64,000 nt of DNA from an uncultured Clostridia bacterium (GCA_944388035.1 CALXHF010000001.1:132248-196247); one strand, 5' to 3'. Counted from the stretch's first letter, positions 8,737 to 16,563 are shown. The notes: generated from the letters alone by a model not told the origin. Numbers and translations are program-made.

Positions 8737-10134
8737 ATGAAAAAGAAAAATGTAAAAGGTATTACATTGATTGCTTTAGTAATTACAATTATAGTGCTTT
8801 TGATATTAGCAGGTGTATCAATTGCAATGCTAACAGGAGAAAATGGAATACTAAGTCAAGCACAAAAAGCAGATGTAGAAACAAGAGGAGCAGCAGTAGA
8901 AGAGGCTAAGAATTTATGGGAAACAAATAAGACATTAGACGAAAACACAGGAGAAAACACAGCAGAAAGTCTAGAAGAATTAGTAAATAGACTAGTAGAT
9001 GAAAACTTATTAACAGAAGATGAAAAAGACCTAATATTAGGAAATGAAGAAAAAGGAATAGAAGCAACAGGACAAGTAACAATAGGAAGTAGAACAATAG
9101 TATTTGGAACAGAAGGACCAACACTTGCAGATGTATTTTGTGATGATTTAAACTGTACAGAAGAAGGACATTTACACATAGGAGATTATGTTGATTATAA
9201 ACCAACAGGAGACGAAGAAGGCAAAACAACAGCACAGGTAGTAAAAGAAGATACAGGTTATAGTACAGCACAAAACTTTACAATGAATACAGAAGATGTA
9301 ACATGGAGAGTTTTAGGAAAAGATGGAGATAATATACTTTTAATAAGTGGAGCACCAATAAAAAAAGATGGTAGCGACCCATATTTAATAATGCAAGGAG
9401 CAGAAAGTTATATAAACTGTGTACCAACATTAAATAAAGTTTGTGGCATATATGGAAATACAAGTTTAGGAGCGAAAGCAAGAAGTATAACAGTAGATGA
9501 TATAAATAAAGTAGTAGGAGTAACAGTAGAAAATAATCAAGTACATAAAAAGGGTGACAGTACTAATATAGATATATTACCACAACAAGGAGCAGAAGGA
9601 CTAGGATATAGCTGGACTTATAAAAGTGGAGATTATGCACCAGAAAATTATATGAATGATGAGTATGGAGAAAAATATGCAACAATAAGAAAAGTAGGAG
9701 ATAAAGAAAATTACAACAGTTATGGATATGAGTGGAGTAGTTTAGGTTTAAATGATAAAATAGAAAATATGTTATTTGCAGGAACAACTCAGGAAAGTAA
9801 TTTTGCAAGGTCATACTGGCTAGCTTCTCCCGGTTCCTGTAGGGGTGGTAGCGTTGCTTACTTTGGTCCCGGAGTTGTCTGCGACGGCGTTGTCTTTTGT
9901 GGCGGCGGCAACCTGTTCTATTCGGATGGGTACTGGTACGCTTATAGGATGGCTGTGCGCCCCGTAGTTTCTCTACCATCTGATATCTCAAGTGAAGAAG
10001 TGCCAAAATCAGAAAATCAAGATAAAAGTTCAATAGAAGATGCATATTGGGCAGGTGCAAGTAATCAAAATCCTCAAATAGATGATGGGGATGTAGAAGA
10101 AGGTGTAGGAGTAGTAAAAGAAAGTGAAAGTTAA
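8737..10134 (+). CDS. DGR variable (target) protein: pilin-like N terminus with C-terminal lectin-fold-like domain
   Basis: The 465-residue product starts at ATG 8737, preceded by AAAGGAAG; an upstream in-frame start has no ribosome site. Residues 8-30 read GITLIALVITIIVLLILAG after a KKKNVK leader, which is a type IV prepilin-like cleavage site and N-terminal helix, although the usual Glu at +5 is Ala. A central part (WRVLGKDGDNILLIS) resembles DUF6273-type domains. The C-terminal YWLASPGS and MAVRPVVSL blocks frame a diversified stretch (residues about 362-412) of the kind seen in C-type-lectin or FGE-like DGR proteins. An acidic Ser/Glu-rich tail follows. It is probably secreted or surface-attached and binds variable ligands. 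It is the first gene of the retroelement cassette. Confidence 0.87.
   Translation: MKKKNVKGITLIALVITIIVLLILAGVSIAMLTGENGILSQAQKADVETRGAAVEEAKNLWETNKTLDENTGENTAESLEELVNRLVDENLLTEDEKDLILGNEEKGIEATGQVTIGSRTIVFGTEGPTLADVFCDDLNCTEEGHLHIGDYVDYKPTGDEEGKTTAQVVKEDTGYSTAQNFTMNTEDVTWRVLGKDGDNILLISGAPIKKDGSDPYLIMQGAESYINCVPTLNKVCGIYGNTSLGAKARSITVDDINKVVGVTVENNQVHKKGDSTNIDILPQQGAEGLGYSWTYKSGDYAPENYMNDEYGEKYATIRKVGDKENYNSYGYEWSSLGLNDKIENMLFAGTTQESNFARSYWLASPGSCRGGSVAYFGPGVVCDGVVFCGGGNLFYSDGYWYAYRMAVRPVVSLPSDISSEEVPKSENQDKSSIEDAYWAGASNQNPQIDDGDVEEGVGVVKESES
9820..9972 (+). repeat. DGR variable region (VR)
   Basis: This 153-base stretch aligns without gaps to template repeat 2 at 11281-11433. I count 23 differences: 21 fall on template adenines (13 to G, 8 to T). 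The other two are a G to T at the TGC codon and a C to T close to the 3' end, in GTAGTTTCT against GTAGCTTCT. The first and last portions are almost unchanged; the GC-rich 3' part (GTGCGCCCCGTAG) is the likely initiation-of-mutagenic-homing sequence. Adenine-specific change in a coding copy next to a reverse transcriptase is the defining sign of a DGR. Confidence 0.95.
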
Positions 10135-10142
10135 AATGTGAA

Positions 10143-10169
10143 CACAAGAAGGCCTTTGGTCTTCTTGTG
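10143..10169 (+). terminator. hairpin after the DGR target gene
   Basis: CACAAGAAG and CTTCTTGTG form a 9-bp stem around a short loop, 9 bases after the target stop codon. The T-run after it is poor, so it may be a weak terminator, an RNA stabiliser, or the inverted repeat that often lies downstream of a VR and aids retrohoming. At about 170 bases from the VR end it is rather far for the last role. Confidence 0.5.
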
Positions 10170-10199
10170 ATAAAGCTTTTGAAGGGAAAAATAAAATAT

Positions 10200-10661
10200 A
10201 TGAGTATATTAACAATGATAAAAGGAATAAAACAGATACATAGTAAAGATATAGTATTAGTTAAGATAGGAAAATTTTATTATTGCTATGGTAAAGACGC
10301 TTATATGATTTCATACTTTTTTGATTATAAATTAAATTTAGTAGAAAATAGTATATACTCATGTGGTTTTCCAAGTCAAAGTTTAAGTAAAGTTATTGCA
10401 AAACTAGAAAGTAAGAAAATAAATTATTTGATTGCAGATAGAAGGAATAATTATGAAGTAGAAGGAGAAGAAAATTACAAAAATTTAAATTCTTATGATA
10501 AATATTATGAAATGGCTAAAGAAAAAATAAATATAAGACTTAGAATTCAAAGAATAAATAATTATTTGCTAGAAAATAGTGATAGAAACAATATAAAACG
10601 ATTACTAGTTGAATTTGAAGAATTACTCCAAATATATAAAATAGAAAAGGACGACAAATGA
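10200..10661 (+). CDS. MutS-domain-I-like small protein, DGR accessory candidate
   Basis: The start is placed at ATG 10200 (153 residues), because the longer frame begins inside the upstream hairpin. Residues about 19-80 (VKIGKFYYCYGKDA, SCGFPSQSLSKVIAKL, INYLIADRR) resemble the mismatch-binding domain I of MutS, where the family reads like RMGDFYELFYDDA, followed by an AGIPYHA-type segment and then a KLVNQG-type helix. The rest of MutS (clamp, ATPase) is absent. The C-terminal 60 residues are a charged helical extension. It overlaps avd by four bases (ATGA) and shares its operon. As I recall, MutS-like small genes have been noted near other DGRs; the role is unknown. A distant paralogue is encoded at 12585-12980. 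Confidence 0.68.
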   Translation: MSILTMIKGIKQIHSKDIVLVKIGKFYYCYGKDAYMISYFFDYKLNLVENSIYSCGFPSQSLSKVIAKLESKKINYLIADRRNNYEVEGEENYKNLNSYDKYYEMAKEKINIRLRIQRINNYLLENSDRNNIKRLLVEFEELLQIYKIEKDDK

Positions 10662-11023
10662 TTAAAATAAAAGAAGAAAAATTCCAGGTAATACAATTTA
10701 TAAGAGAATTAATACTTTACATAGATAAAAATTTAGATAATTTTCCTAAAAAAGATATTGAATTAAAAAATAGAATAAGAAACAATAGTTATGATTTATT
10801 AGAAATAGCTTATTTAGCAAATTCAAGTAAAGATGTTAGTAGAAAAAAAGAACTACTAGAACAGGTAATAGCCAAGATTAAAGTAATAGATTTTTTGTTA
10901 AATATATGTTATGAGAAACAAATTATAAACAGTAAAAGATATATGAAGTTTGGTACAAAAATGGATGATATATTAAAATATACATTAGGTTGGCTAAAAA
11001 CAATAAATAATAATAGGGTATAG
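10658..11023 (+). CDS. avd: accessory variability determinant (Avd) of the DGR
   Basis: This 121-residue, all-helical, basic protein has the pattern of Avd, the pentameric four-helix-bundle partner that binds the DGR reverse transcriptase and template RNA. The helices run at about residues 6-25, 32-50, 56-85 and 92-118, including LLEQVIAKIKVIDFLLNIC and a late KFGTKMDDILKYTLGWLK block. It sits between the MutS-like gene and template repeat 1, which is the usual place for avd. Identification rests on size, helix pattern and context more than on single motifs. Confidence 0.78.
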   Translation: MIKIKEEKFQVIQFIRELILYIDKNLDNFPKKDIELKNRIRNNSYDLLEIAYLANSSKDVSRKKELLEQVIAKIKVIDFLLNICYEKQIINSKRYMKFGTKMDDILKYTLGWLKTINNNRV

Positions 11024-11033
11024 TTGATGGAGG

Positions 11034-11186
11034 CTAGCTTCTCCCGGTTCCTATAGAAATGGTAGCAATGCTAACTTTGGTCCCGGAGCTGTCAATAACG
11101 GCAATGTCTATTGTGGCAACAACAACACGTTCAATTCGAATGGAAACTGGAATGCTGGTAGGTTTGCTGTGCGCCCCGTAGCTTCT
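11034..11186 (+). repeat. DGR template repeat 1 (TR1)
   Basis: This 153-base non-coding copy lies 10 bases after the avd stop. It differs from TR2 at 13 positions. The first 57 or so bases and the last 20 are identical to TR2. Several of its differences from the VR are at non-adenine bases (for example TTT against ATG near the end), so it is not the template used most recently for the VR at 9820. It could serve another target gene elsewhere in the genome, or be a decaying duplicate. Confidence 0.85.
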
Positions 11187-11280
11187 ATATACTGTGATTA
11201 TACAATTAAGTCGTGAAAAAATATATAAAGTGCATAAAAAAATATTTTCTATAATTAAAAATAGGGCATGGTTGATGAGG

Positions 11281-11433
11281 CTAGCTTCTCCCGGTTCCTA
11301 TAGAAATGGTAGCAATGCTAACTTTGGTCCCGGAGTTGTCGACGACGACAATGTCTATTGTGGCAACAACAACCTGTTCAATTCGAATGGGAACTGGAAC
11401 GCTAATAGGATGGCTGTGCGCCCCGTAGCTTCT
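11281..11433 (+). repeat. DGR template repeat 2 (TR2), template for the VR
   Basis: Colinear with the VR with only two non-adenine mismatches. It has 37 adenines, mostly in AAC/AAT codons, which is typical because AAY codons can mutate to many amino acids but never to a stop. The similarity to TR1 extends about 25 bases on both sides, showing a tandem duplication of a unit of about 247 bases. It lies upstream of the reverse transcriptase. At roughly 50% GC it stands out from its 28% GC surroundings. Confidence 0.93.
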
Positions 11434-11578
11434 ATACACTGTGGTTATGCAATTAATGATTGTATAAGAGATAATATAGAAACAAACTATGTCCTTTCGT
11501 TTTACGATAAACAAAAAATAGATAGCCATATTTGTTAGTAGAGAAATCGAAGGGGAGTATGTCTTAGTACTATTTTTC

Positions 11579-11612
11579 CAGCAGTAATTTTATGATTGCT
11601 ACTGTTTTATTT
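11579..11612 (+). terminator. terminator-like hairpin between TR2 and the reverse transcriptase
   Basis: CAGCAGTAAT and ATTGCTACTG form a 10-bp stem with one mismatch and one wobble, followed by TTTTATTTT. It could end the template RNA and limit transcription into the reverse transcriptase, which has its own AAGGAG ribosome site at 11614. Confidence 0.6.
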
Positions 11613-11624
11613 TAAGGAGAAATT

Positions 11625-12578
11625 ATGAAAAGATTAAATAATTTATATCAAAACACATATAAAATGGAAAATATATTAGAAGCATATAATGAAGTGTGTA
11701 GAAACACAAAAAACAAAAGAAAAGTAAGAAATTACAAAGAATATAAATGTGTGTATATATCTAGAATATATGAAACATTAAAGAATAAAACTTATGAAGT
11801 AGGTCCATATAATATATTTACAATATATGAGCCAAAAGAAAGAAGAATAGTAAGTCAAAGTTTGCACGATAAAGTAATAAATCATTTAGTAAGTAGGGAA
11901 ATACTAATGCCAGCAGTAATACCTTGTCTTGTAGATGAAAATATTGCAAGTAGAAAGGGCATGGGAACAAAAAAAGGTTATGAACTTATGGAAAAATATA
12001 TAAGAATATGTAATTTAAAGTATGGTGAATATTATATATTGAAATGTGATATAAGTAAATTCTTTGCAAGCATAGATCATAATTTATTAAAAGAAAAATT
12101 AAAAAGAAGAATAAAAGATAAAGATGCTTTAGAGATAGTATTTAAAATAATAGACAGTGAAGAAAAAGGACTTGGAATAGGAAATATGACAAGTCAAATT
12201 TTAGCAATATTTTATTTAAATGACTTAGACCATTTTATAAAAGAAAAATTACAAATAAAATATTATATACGTTACCAAGATGACTTTTTATTATTTCATA
12301 AATCAAAAGAATATTTAAAATATTGTTTTACAGAAATAAAGAAATTTGTTAAAAAAGAAAAATTAGAATTGAACAGAAAAAGTAGATTATACAAATCAAC
12401 AAATAATTTTATATTTTTGGGAAGAAATAAAAAAGGTAAGTATGCAAGATACAGAAATGTAAAAAGAAGATTAAGAAAAAGAAAATTTCTATATAAAGAG
12501 GGGAAAATACCTCTATCTAGTTTAACAAGTAGTTTGATTTCGTATAAATTTTTGTGTAACAGAGAAATTAGAATATAA
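11625..12578 (+). CDS. DGR reverse transcriptase
   Basis: The 317-residue protein has the palm motifs of retroelement reverse transcriptases: Asp 142 in LKCDISKFFASID, IGNMTSQ (residues 185-191) and the catalytic box YQDD (about residues 217-220) in YIRYQDDFLLF. The IGNMTSQ form, in place of the QGxxxSP motif of group II intron and retroviral enzymes, is diagnostic of the DGR clade. There is no maturase or endonuclease domain. The enzyme copies the template RNA with adenine-specific errors; the cDNA then replaces the VR. It is somewhat shorter than typical DGR enzymes, with a reduced C-terminal part. ATG 11625 follows AAGGAG. Confidence 0.95.
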   Translation: MKRLNNLYQNTYKMENILEAYNEVCRNTKNKRKVRNYKEYKCVYISRIYETLKNKTYEVGPYNIFTIYEPKERRIVSQSLHDKVINHLVSREILMPAVIPCLVDENIASRKGMGTKKGYELMEKYIRICNLKYGEYYILKCDISKFFASIDHNLLKEKLKRRIKDKDALEIVFKIIDSEEKGLGIGNMTSQILAIFYLNDLDHFIKEKLQIKYYIRYQDDFLLFHKSKEYLKYCFTEIKKFVKKEKLELNRKSRLYKSTNNFIFLGRNKKGKYARYRNVKRRLRKRKFLYKEGKIPLSSLTSSLISYKFLCNREIRI

Positions 12579-12584
12579 GTACAC

Positions 12585-12980
12585 TTAGTTAGATGCACTT
12601 ATATTCTTTAACTCGTTTTGAATTTCTTGTAATGTAAAAAATGCATCTTTAAATGTTAGTTCATCAAAATTTATATCTAATATTTTATTAATTATACTAT
12701 CAAAATTATTGTTATTTATTGTAATATGGGCATTGGGATCTATAATTTTAAATTTAATATTGTTTAAGTTTAATAAATGAGAATAATAAGAAATTTTGTT
12801 AACAGGGAAACCACATTTAATACTTTTTTCATTTAAGTCAATAATTTTAAAATTAAATAATTCGGATAATGTTAAAGCATCATCATCTAATGATATATAA
12901 AAAATACCACTTTTAAAAAGATATAAAATTTCTTTGTTTTCTTTTTTTAGACTTGTATATAATTTTAATAATTTACTCAT
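12585..12980 (-). CDS. second MutS-domain-I-like small protein
   Basis: This 131-residue product is encoded opposite to the reverse transcriptase and converges on it with a gap of 6 bases. The segments YLFKSGIFYISLDDDALTL, SIKCGFPVNKISYYSHLL and IKFKIIDPN match the protein at 10200-10661 block by block (GxFY, CGFP, K-I-I/L-D/A), so both appear to be isolated MutS domain I folds. The C-terminal helix differs. It shares a palindromic bidirectional promoter with the gene at 13083. Its flanking position suggests a DGR-linked or regulatory role; the function is unknown. Confidence 0.62.
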   Translation of the reverse strand: MSKLLKLYTSLKKENKEILYLFKSGIFYISLDDDALTLSELFNFKIIDLNEKSIKCGFPVNKISYYSHLLNLNNIKFKIIDPNAHITINNNNFDSIINKILDINFDELTFKDAFFTLQEIQNELKNISASN

Positions 12981-13002
12981 ATGAAAAATACCTCCAAAAA
13001 AA

Positions 13003-13066
13003 TTATAATACTTTTTTAAAAAAAAGACAATAAAACATTGTCGATTTTTTAAAAAAGTGTTATAAT
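13003..13066. promoter_or_regulatory. palindromic divergent promoter with Xre-type operator
   Basis: A near-perfect inverted repeat of about 64 bases separates the minus-strand MutS-like gene from the plus-strand gene at 13083. The outer arms each contain a TATAAT box, one on each strand, and the centre is the perfect dyad GACAAT-N5-ATTGTC (13026-13042). A very similar dyad occurs at 13810-13826 upstream of the Xre gene. It is likely the binding site of that Xre repressor or a relative. Confidence 0.65.
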
Positions 13067-13082
13067 AAAAAAGGTGATGAAA

Positions 13083-13514
13083 ATGAAGAAAAAAGATAAT
13101 ATAGTAAAAGATGTAGAAATATATATGTTAGCACAATTTGTAGATGTTTTAGAAAGCATAGAAGAAATAAAAGATATAAAAAAATTAAAAAAAGACATAG
13201 AACTAAGAACTAAAATGTACAGAGAAGAAATAGAGGAGATGGAAAACAACGAAGATATTTTTTGTTTTGATGAAATAAATAAAACTTTAGATGAGAAAAT
13301 AGAAAAGTATAGTAAATTATATTGTGAAAATAAAAGCTATAAGAAAATAATTGAAGAAATAGAAGAAATGAAAAATAAAATAAAGTGTAATAAAGAAAAA
13401 ATAATTGAATTAGAAAATCTTATTTATGAAAAATTTTATTATGATTTTGTAAGTGCATATAAGATTGGAATGATAGAAGGAATAAAAACAATGATACTTA
13501 AAAATAAATTCTAA
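13083..13514 (+). CDS. small coiled-coil protein of unknown function
   Basis: The 143-residue product begins at ATG 13083, six bases after AAGGTGA. It is very rich in Lys and Glu with an almost continuous helical heptad pattern. The C terminus, YDFVSAYKIGMIEGIKTM, resembles the conserved ending of small Firmicutes proteins found next to Xre regulators (DUF6809-like); I am not sure of the family. It ends four bases into the convergent Xre gene. The palindromic promoter suggests control by an Xre repressor. Confidence 0.6.
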   Translation: MKKKDNIVKDVEIYMLAQFVDVLESIEEIKDIKKLKKDIELRTKMYREEIEEMENNEDIFCFDEINKTLDEKIEKYSKLYCENKSYKKIIEEIEEMKNKIKCNKEKIIELENLIYEKFYYDFVSAYKIGMIEGIKTMILKNKF

Positions 13515-13753
13515 GTATCAAAAGTAAAGCCTTTATAAAAATCAGAAATAGGTTTTTCAAAAACATAAGAAAATGCTAAAAGCTCATAATCTTTTACAGC
13601 TCTTTTATTGTGTTCAATAGCATAAATATCTGCTTTATATAAAGTAACTCCTAATAAATCTAACTTTTGACAAAGTTCTCTTTGAGAAAAGCCTTTTTCT
13701 TTACGAAATTTTTTAAAATTATTTGATATTATATTATACTTTTGGTTTAACAT
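13511..13753 (-). CDS. Xre-family helix-turn-helix regulator
   Basis: The 80-residue protein is one HTH_3/Cro-CI domain. FRKEKGFSQRELCQKLDLLGV carries the first helices and the turn, then YAIEHNKRAVKDYELLAFSYVF follows. AAAAGGAG precedes the ATG at 13753. It likely represses its own and neighbouring genes through the GACAAT dyads at 13810 and 13026. A close paralogue is broken at 13870-14126. Confidence 0.85.
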   Translation of the reverse strand: MLNQKYNIISNNFKKFRKEKGFSQRELCQKLDLLGVTLYKADIYAIEHNKRAVKDYELLAFSYVFEKPISDFYKGFTFDT

Positions 13754-13809
13754 ATAAAACTCCTTTTTTGTAACTTTTATTTAATTTTACATTAAAAGTA
13801 AAGGAAAGA

Positions 13810-13826
13810 GACAATAAAATAATGTC
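13810..13826. promoter_or_regulatory. second operator-like dyad GACAAT-N5-AATGTC
   Basis: This 17-base site differs from the one at 13026 in two bases, one of which breaks the dyad. The trailing CGATT is also shared. It lies 57 bases upstream of the Xre start codon, so it may mediate autoregulation. Confidence 0.55.
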
Positions 13827-13869
13827 GATTAAAATAAAAAATAATTCTAAATATATTATATATTTAAAA

Positions 13870-14126
13870 TTATTCAAAAAACTTATCTGCACCTTCATAT
13901 AAATCTTCTAAAGAAATACCAAGAACTTTACAAAAAGCAAAAGCTTCAAAATCTTTAACAGTTTTTTTACCATGTTCAATTTCGTAAATATCAGAAATAT
14001 ACTAGTAACACCTATTAAATCAAGTTCACGGCAAATAGCTGGTTGAGAAAGTTCTTTTAGTCTTCTGTATTTTCTTAAATTTTTACCAATTATATTTAGA
14101 TTGCCATTTAACGTTTTTACCTTCAT
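13870..14126 (-). pseudogene. Xre-family regulator broken by a frameshift
   Basis: The N-terminal half reads LRKYRRLKELSQPAICREL, matching the intact Xre protein at 13511. After LDLIGVT the frame is lost. In the next frame it resumes as ISDIYEIEHGKKTVKDFEAF and ends at a stop (13870-13872). The break is not at CGG and therefore differs from the systematic shifts elsewhere; a T-rich slip or a true mutation is likely. It is probably an inactive copy. Confidence 0.7.
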
Positions 14127-14214
14127 AATAAACTCCTGTATTGATATATATTATGCATTGTACAATAAAAAATATACATAACTTACAGGTTCAAGCTGTA
14201 GAAGAGGAGAAATT

Positions 14215-14505
14215 ATGAAGAAAAATAAAAAATATGAAGAAGAAATAAAAGAATTATTACAAGAAAGATTAGGATAAATATATAAAAATATCGTAAATGA
14301 AAAAATTGTTAAAGAAGCAAAAGATGAAGAAAATAATTTAGAAGAAATTTTAGAAAAAATCTTAAAAAAGGAGACCAAAGAAGGTTTTAAAATATATTGT
14401 TCATATGAAGAAATAAGAAGTAAATATTTGAATTTACTTCTTACTAAATATTATGAACAAGGAGTTAAGGACGGTATAAAAATAATTATTAAAAATATAA
14501 TTTAA
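14215..14505 (+). pseudogene. small charged helical protein with an in-frame stop
   Basis: A good ribosome site (GAGGAG) precedes ATG 14215. The frame stops at TAA after 20 codons and then stays open for 75 more codons to 14505, ending YEQGVKDGIKIIIKNII. The ending and the Lys/Glu-rich helices resemble the protein at 13083-13514. With the broken Xre gene upstream this looks like a decayed duplicate of that pair. Confidence 0.5.
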
Positions 14506-14574
14506 AATTAAATCAATTATTGTATAATGCTTATATATCAATGTTTTTTTATATTTATAGAATTTGTTTCTGGT

Positions 14575-14611
14575 TACTAAAAAACTAGAAAATATTTAAA
14601 TTTCCTAGTTT
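14575..14611 (-). terminator. intrinsic terminator of the Rpn-like gene
   Basis: AAAACTAG and CTAGTTTT form a stem. Read on the minus strand it is followed by a run of six T. It lies 7 bases beyond the stop codon of the minus-strand gene. Confidence 0.6.
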
Positions 14612-14617
14612 TATAAA

Positions 14618-15514
14618 TTACAACTTTTTAATTTCTTCTATAGATAACCCTGTTGTTTTAGAAATTATTTCTAAACTTATATTTTCTTGTTTTAATTTTT
14701 TAGCAATTTCTTTTTTCTCGTTTATTTCACCTTGTTCTAATCCTTGTTCACGTCCTCGTTCAAGACCTTGCTTATATCCTTTTCTTTCACTTGTAGTTTT
14801 GGTGGTATTCATTTCTATTATGTAGTCTTCTTTCCAGTCTGCTATTCTTTGCATAATTGGGTCATTACTTATTTCTTCTAATTTTTCTTTTGCTTTCTTT
14901 ATTCCTTCATTATGCTCCATTATTTTTACCACCTCTTTCGATTCTGGGTTTTCCAAAAAATATAACCAATCTAATAGTTTTCTTTTATCCTTATTTCCTT
15001 TATTTTTATATATTTTTGGTATCTCTATTATATCTAGTTCTAGTAGGTTTGTCAATATGATTTTCCTTTCTTTTGTCTCTATTAGTTTATATTTAGAAAT
15101 AAATTCAACCTCTTTTAATTTTGGTATTTCTCCATTTAAAATTAATATTATTATTGTTCTTTCTAAATCATTATAATTTTTACCTTTTTTTATATTTCTT
15201 GTATATGCTCTTGCCCAATAATACAATATTCTTTCTATTATTTCTTCTGTATATACCATTTGCATTTCTATATTACAAGTTGTGTTGTTGTTAAACCTTA
15301 CTATTACATCTAATACTCCCATTTTATCTTCTCGGTAAAATCTTCTAAGTACAGGGTTTTTACTTAAATCTACATCTGAAATTTCTTCTCCTAATATTGC
15401 TTCTAATAATTCTTTTGTAATAAATTCACTTCCTAATTCTCCAAATAAAACTTGAAAAACAAAGTCTATTTTTGGAGACAGAAGATGAGTATTTTCTACA
15501 TTTGTTTCTTCCAT
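14618..15514 (-). CDS. Rpn family PD-(D/E)XK nuclease (putative transposase)
   Basis: About 298 residues from ATG 15514, chosen because AAAGGAAG lies six bases upstream. The N-terminal LLSPKIDFVFQVLFGE, followed by GVLDVIVRFNNNTTCNIEMQM, gives the catalytic D and ExQ pattern of the PDDEXK_2 family. The C terminus has a GLERGREQGLEQGE repeat and a short helix-turn-helix (LEIISKTTGLSIEEI). Compared with the member at 6559 it is a different subfamily. Native function unclear; such proteins are often multicopy and mobile. About 280 bases of AT-rich DNA after it, up to 15795, hold no gene. Confidence 0.83.
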   Translation of the reverse strand: MEETNVENTHLLSPKIDFVFQVLFGELGSEFITKELLEAILGEEISDVDLSKNPVLRRFYREDKMGVLDVIVRFNNNTTCNIEMQMVYTEEIIERILYYWARAYTRNIKKGKNYNDLERTIIILILNGEIPKLKEVEFISKYKLIETKERKIILTNLLELDIIEIPKIYKNKGNKDKRKLLDWLYFLENPESKEVVKIMEHNEGIKKAKEKLEEISNDPIMQRIADWKEDYIIEMNTTKTTSERKGYKQGLERGREQGLEQGEINEKKEIAKKLKQENISLEIISKTTGLSIEEIKKL

Positions 15515-15795
15515 AGGCAACTTCCTTTCTGGTTTATTATTTTTTATTCTTTATTTTTAATTTTGTTTTTTTGGAATAAACGAAAAAAATATTTGAATAA
15601 ATCTGTTAATATATTAATACATTTTTATTCTAATGTCAAAAAATCGTTCGACATAATTCGACAAAAAGTAGTAGTAGTGAACAAAGTATAAAGATTAATT
15701 CACAAAAAAATCTTAAATAAAAATTAAAAAGCTTTTAAATAAAATTTTTATATGATATAATTTTAAATATAAAATACCTAATAGAAGGTGAGAAT

Positions 15796-16497
15796 ATGTC
15801 ATATATAGAATTTAAAAATGTAAATAAAATATATAAAATGGGTGAGATAGAAATAAAAGCATTAAATAATACTAATTTTCAGATAGAAAAAGGAGAATTA
15901 GTAGTAATAGTAGGTCCATCAGGAGCTGGAAAGACTACAGCTTTAAATATTTTAGGTGGTATGGACTATGCAAGTTCTGGAAAGGTATTTGTAGATGGAA
16001 AAGATGTTACAAATTTAAAAAATAGAGAATTAATTGGATATAGGAGAAATGATATAGGTTTTGTATTTCAATTTTATAATTTAGTTCAAAATTTAACAGC
16101 AAAAGAAAATGTAGAACTAGCAACACAAATCTGTAAAAAATCATTAGATCCAGAAGAAGTATTAGAAAAAGTAGGGCTTAAAGATAGGATGGATAATTTT
16201 CCGTCACAATTATCAGGTGGAGAACAACAAAGGGTTGCGATTGCAAGAGCAATAGCTAAAAACCCTAAATTGTTATTATGTGATGAACCAACAGGAGCAT
16301 TAGATTATAAAACAGGAAAACAAATTTTAAAATTATTACAAGATACTGCAAGAAAAGAAAATATGACAGTACTAATAATAACACATAATGGGGCAATAGC
16401 ACCAATGGCAGATAAAGTAATACATTTTAAAAATGGAACAGCTGAAAATATAGAAGTTAATGAAGCCCCAAAACCAGTAGAAGAAATAGAGTGGTAA
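15796..16497 (+). CDS. ABC transporter ATP-binding protein (MacB/LolD type)
   Basis: The 233-residue ATPase has Walker [10 protein letters not shown] (about residue 39), the signature [14 protein letters not shown] (about residue 141) and Walker [13 protein letters not shown]. This form, with [10 protein letters not shown] at the Q-loop, belongs to the type VII (MacB-like) mechanotransmitter family that pairs with FtsX-like permeases. The next gene encodes such a permease, so the two form a complex at the membrane. Substrate unknown. Confidence 0.92.
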   Translation: MSYIEFKNVNKIYKMGEIEIKALNNTNFQIEKGELVVIVGPSGAGKTTALNILGGMDYASSGKVFVDGKDVTNLKNRELIGYRRNDIGFVFQFYNLVQNLTAKENVELATQICKKSLDPEEVLEKVGLKDRMDNFPSQLSGGEQQRVAIARAIAKNPKLLLCDEPTGALDYKTGKQILKLLQDTARKENMTVLIITHNGAIAPMADKVIHFKNGTAENIEVNEAPKPVEEIEW

Positions 16498-16563
16498 AAA
16501 ATAAAGATGTGTCAAAATTTGGTAAAATGTACAAAAGAAACATCACTAAGGAGGTGAAGTTAT

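Noticed and set aside
11034-11433. Simple gene duplication remnants of the target
   Set aside because: The differences from the VR are almost only at adenines of TR2, and avd and a DGR-type reverse transcriptase surround them.
11194-11538. Protein-coding gene over template repeat 2
   Set aside because: The open frame is a by-product of the VR-like reading frame in the TR; it has no ribosome site and lacks the rest of the target protein.
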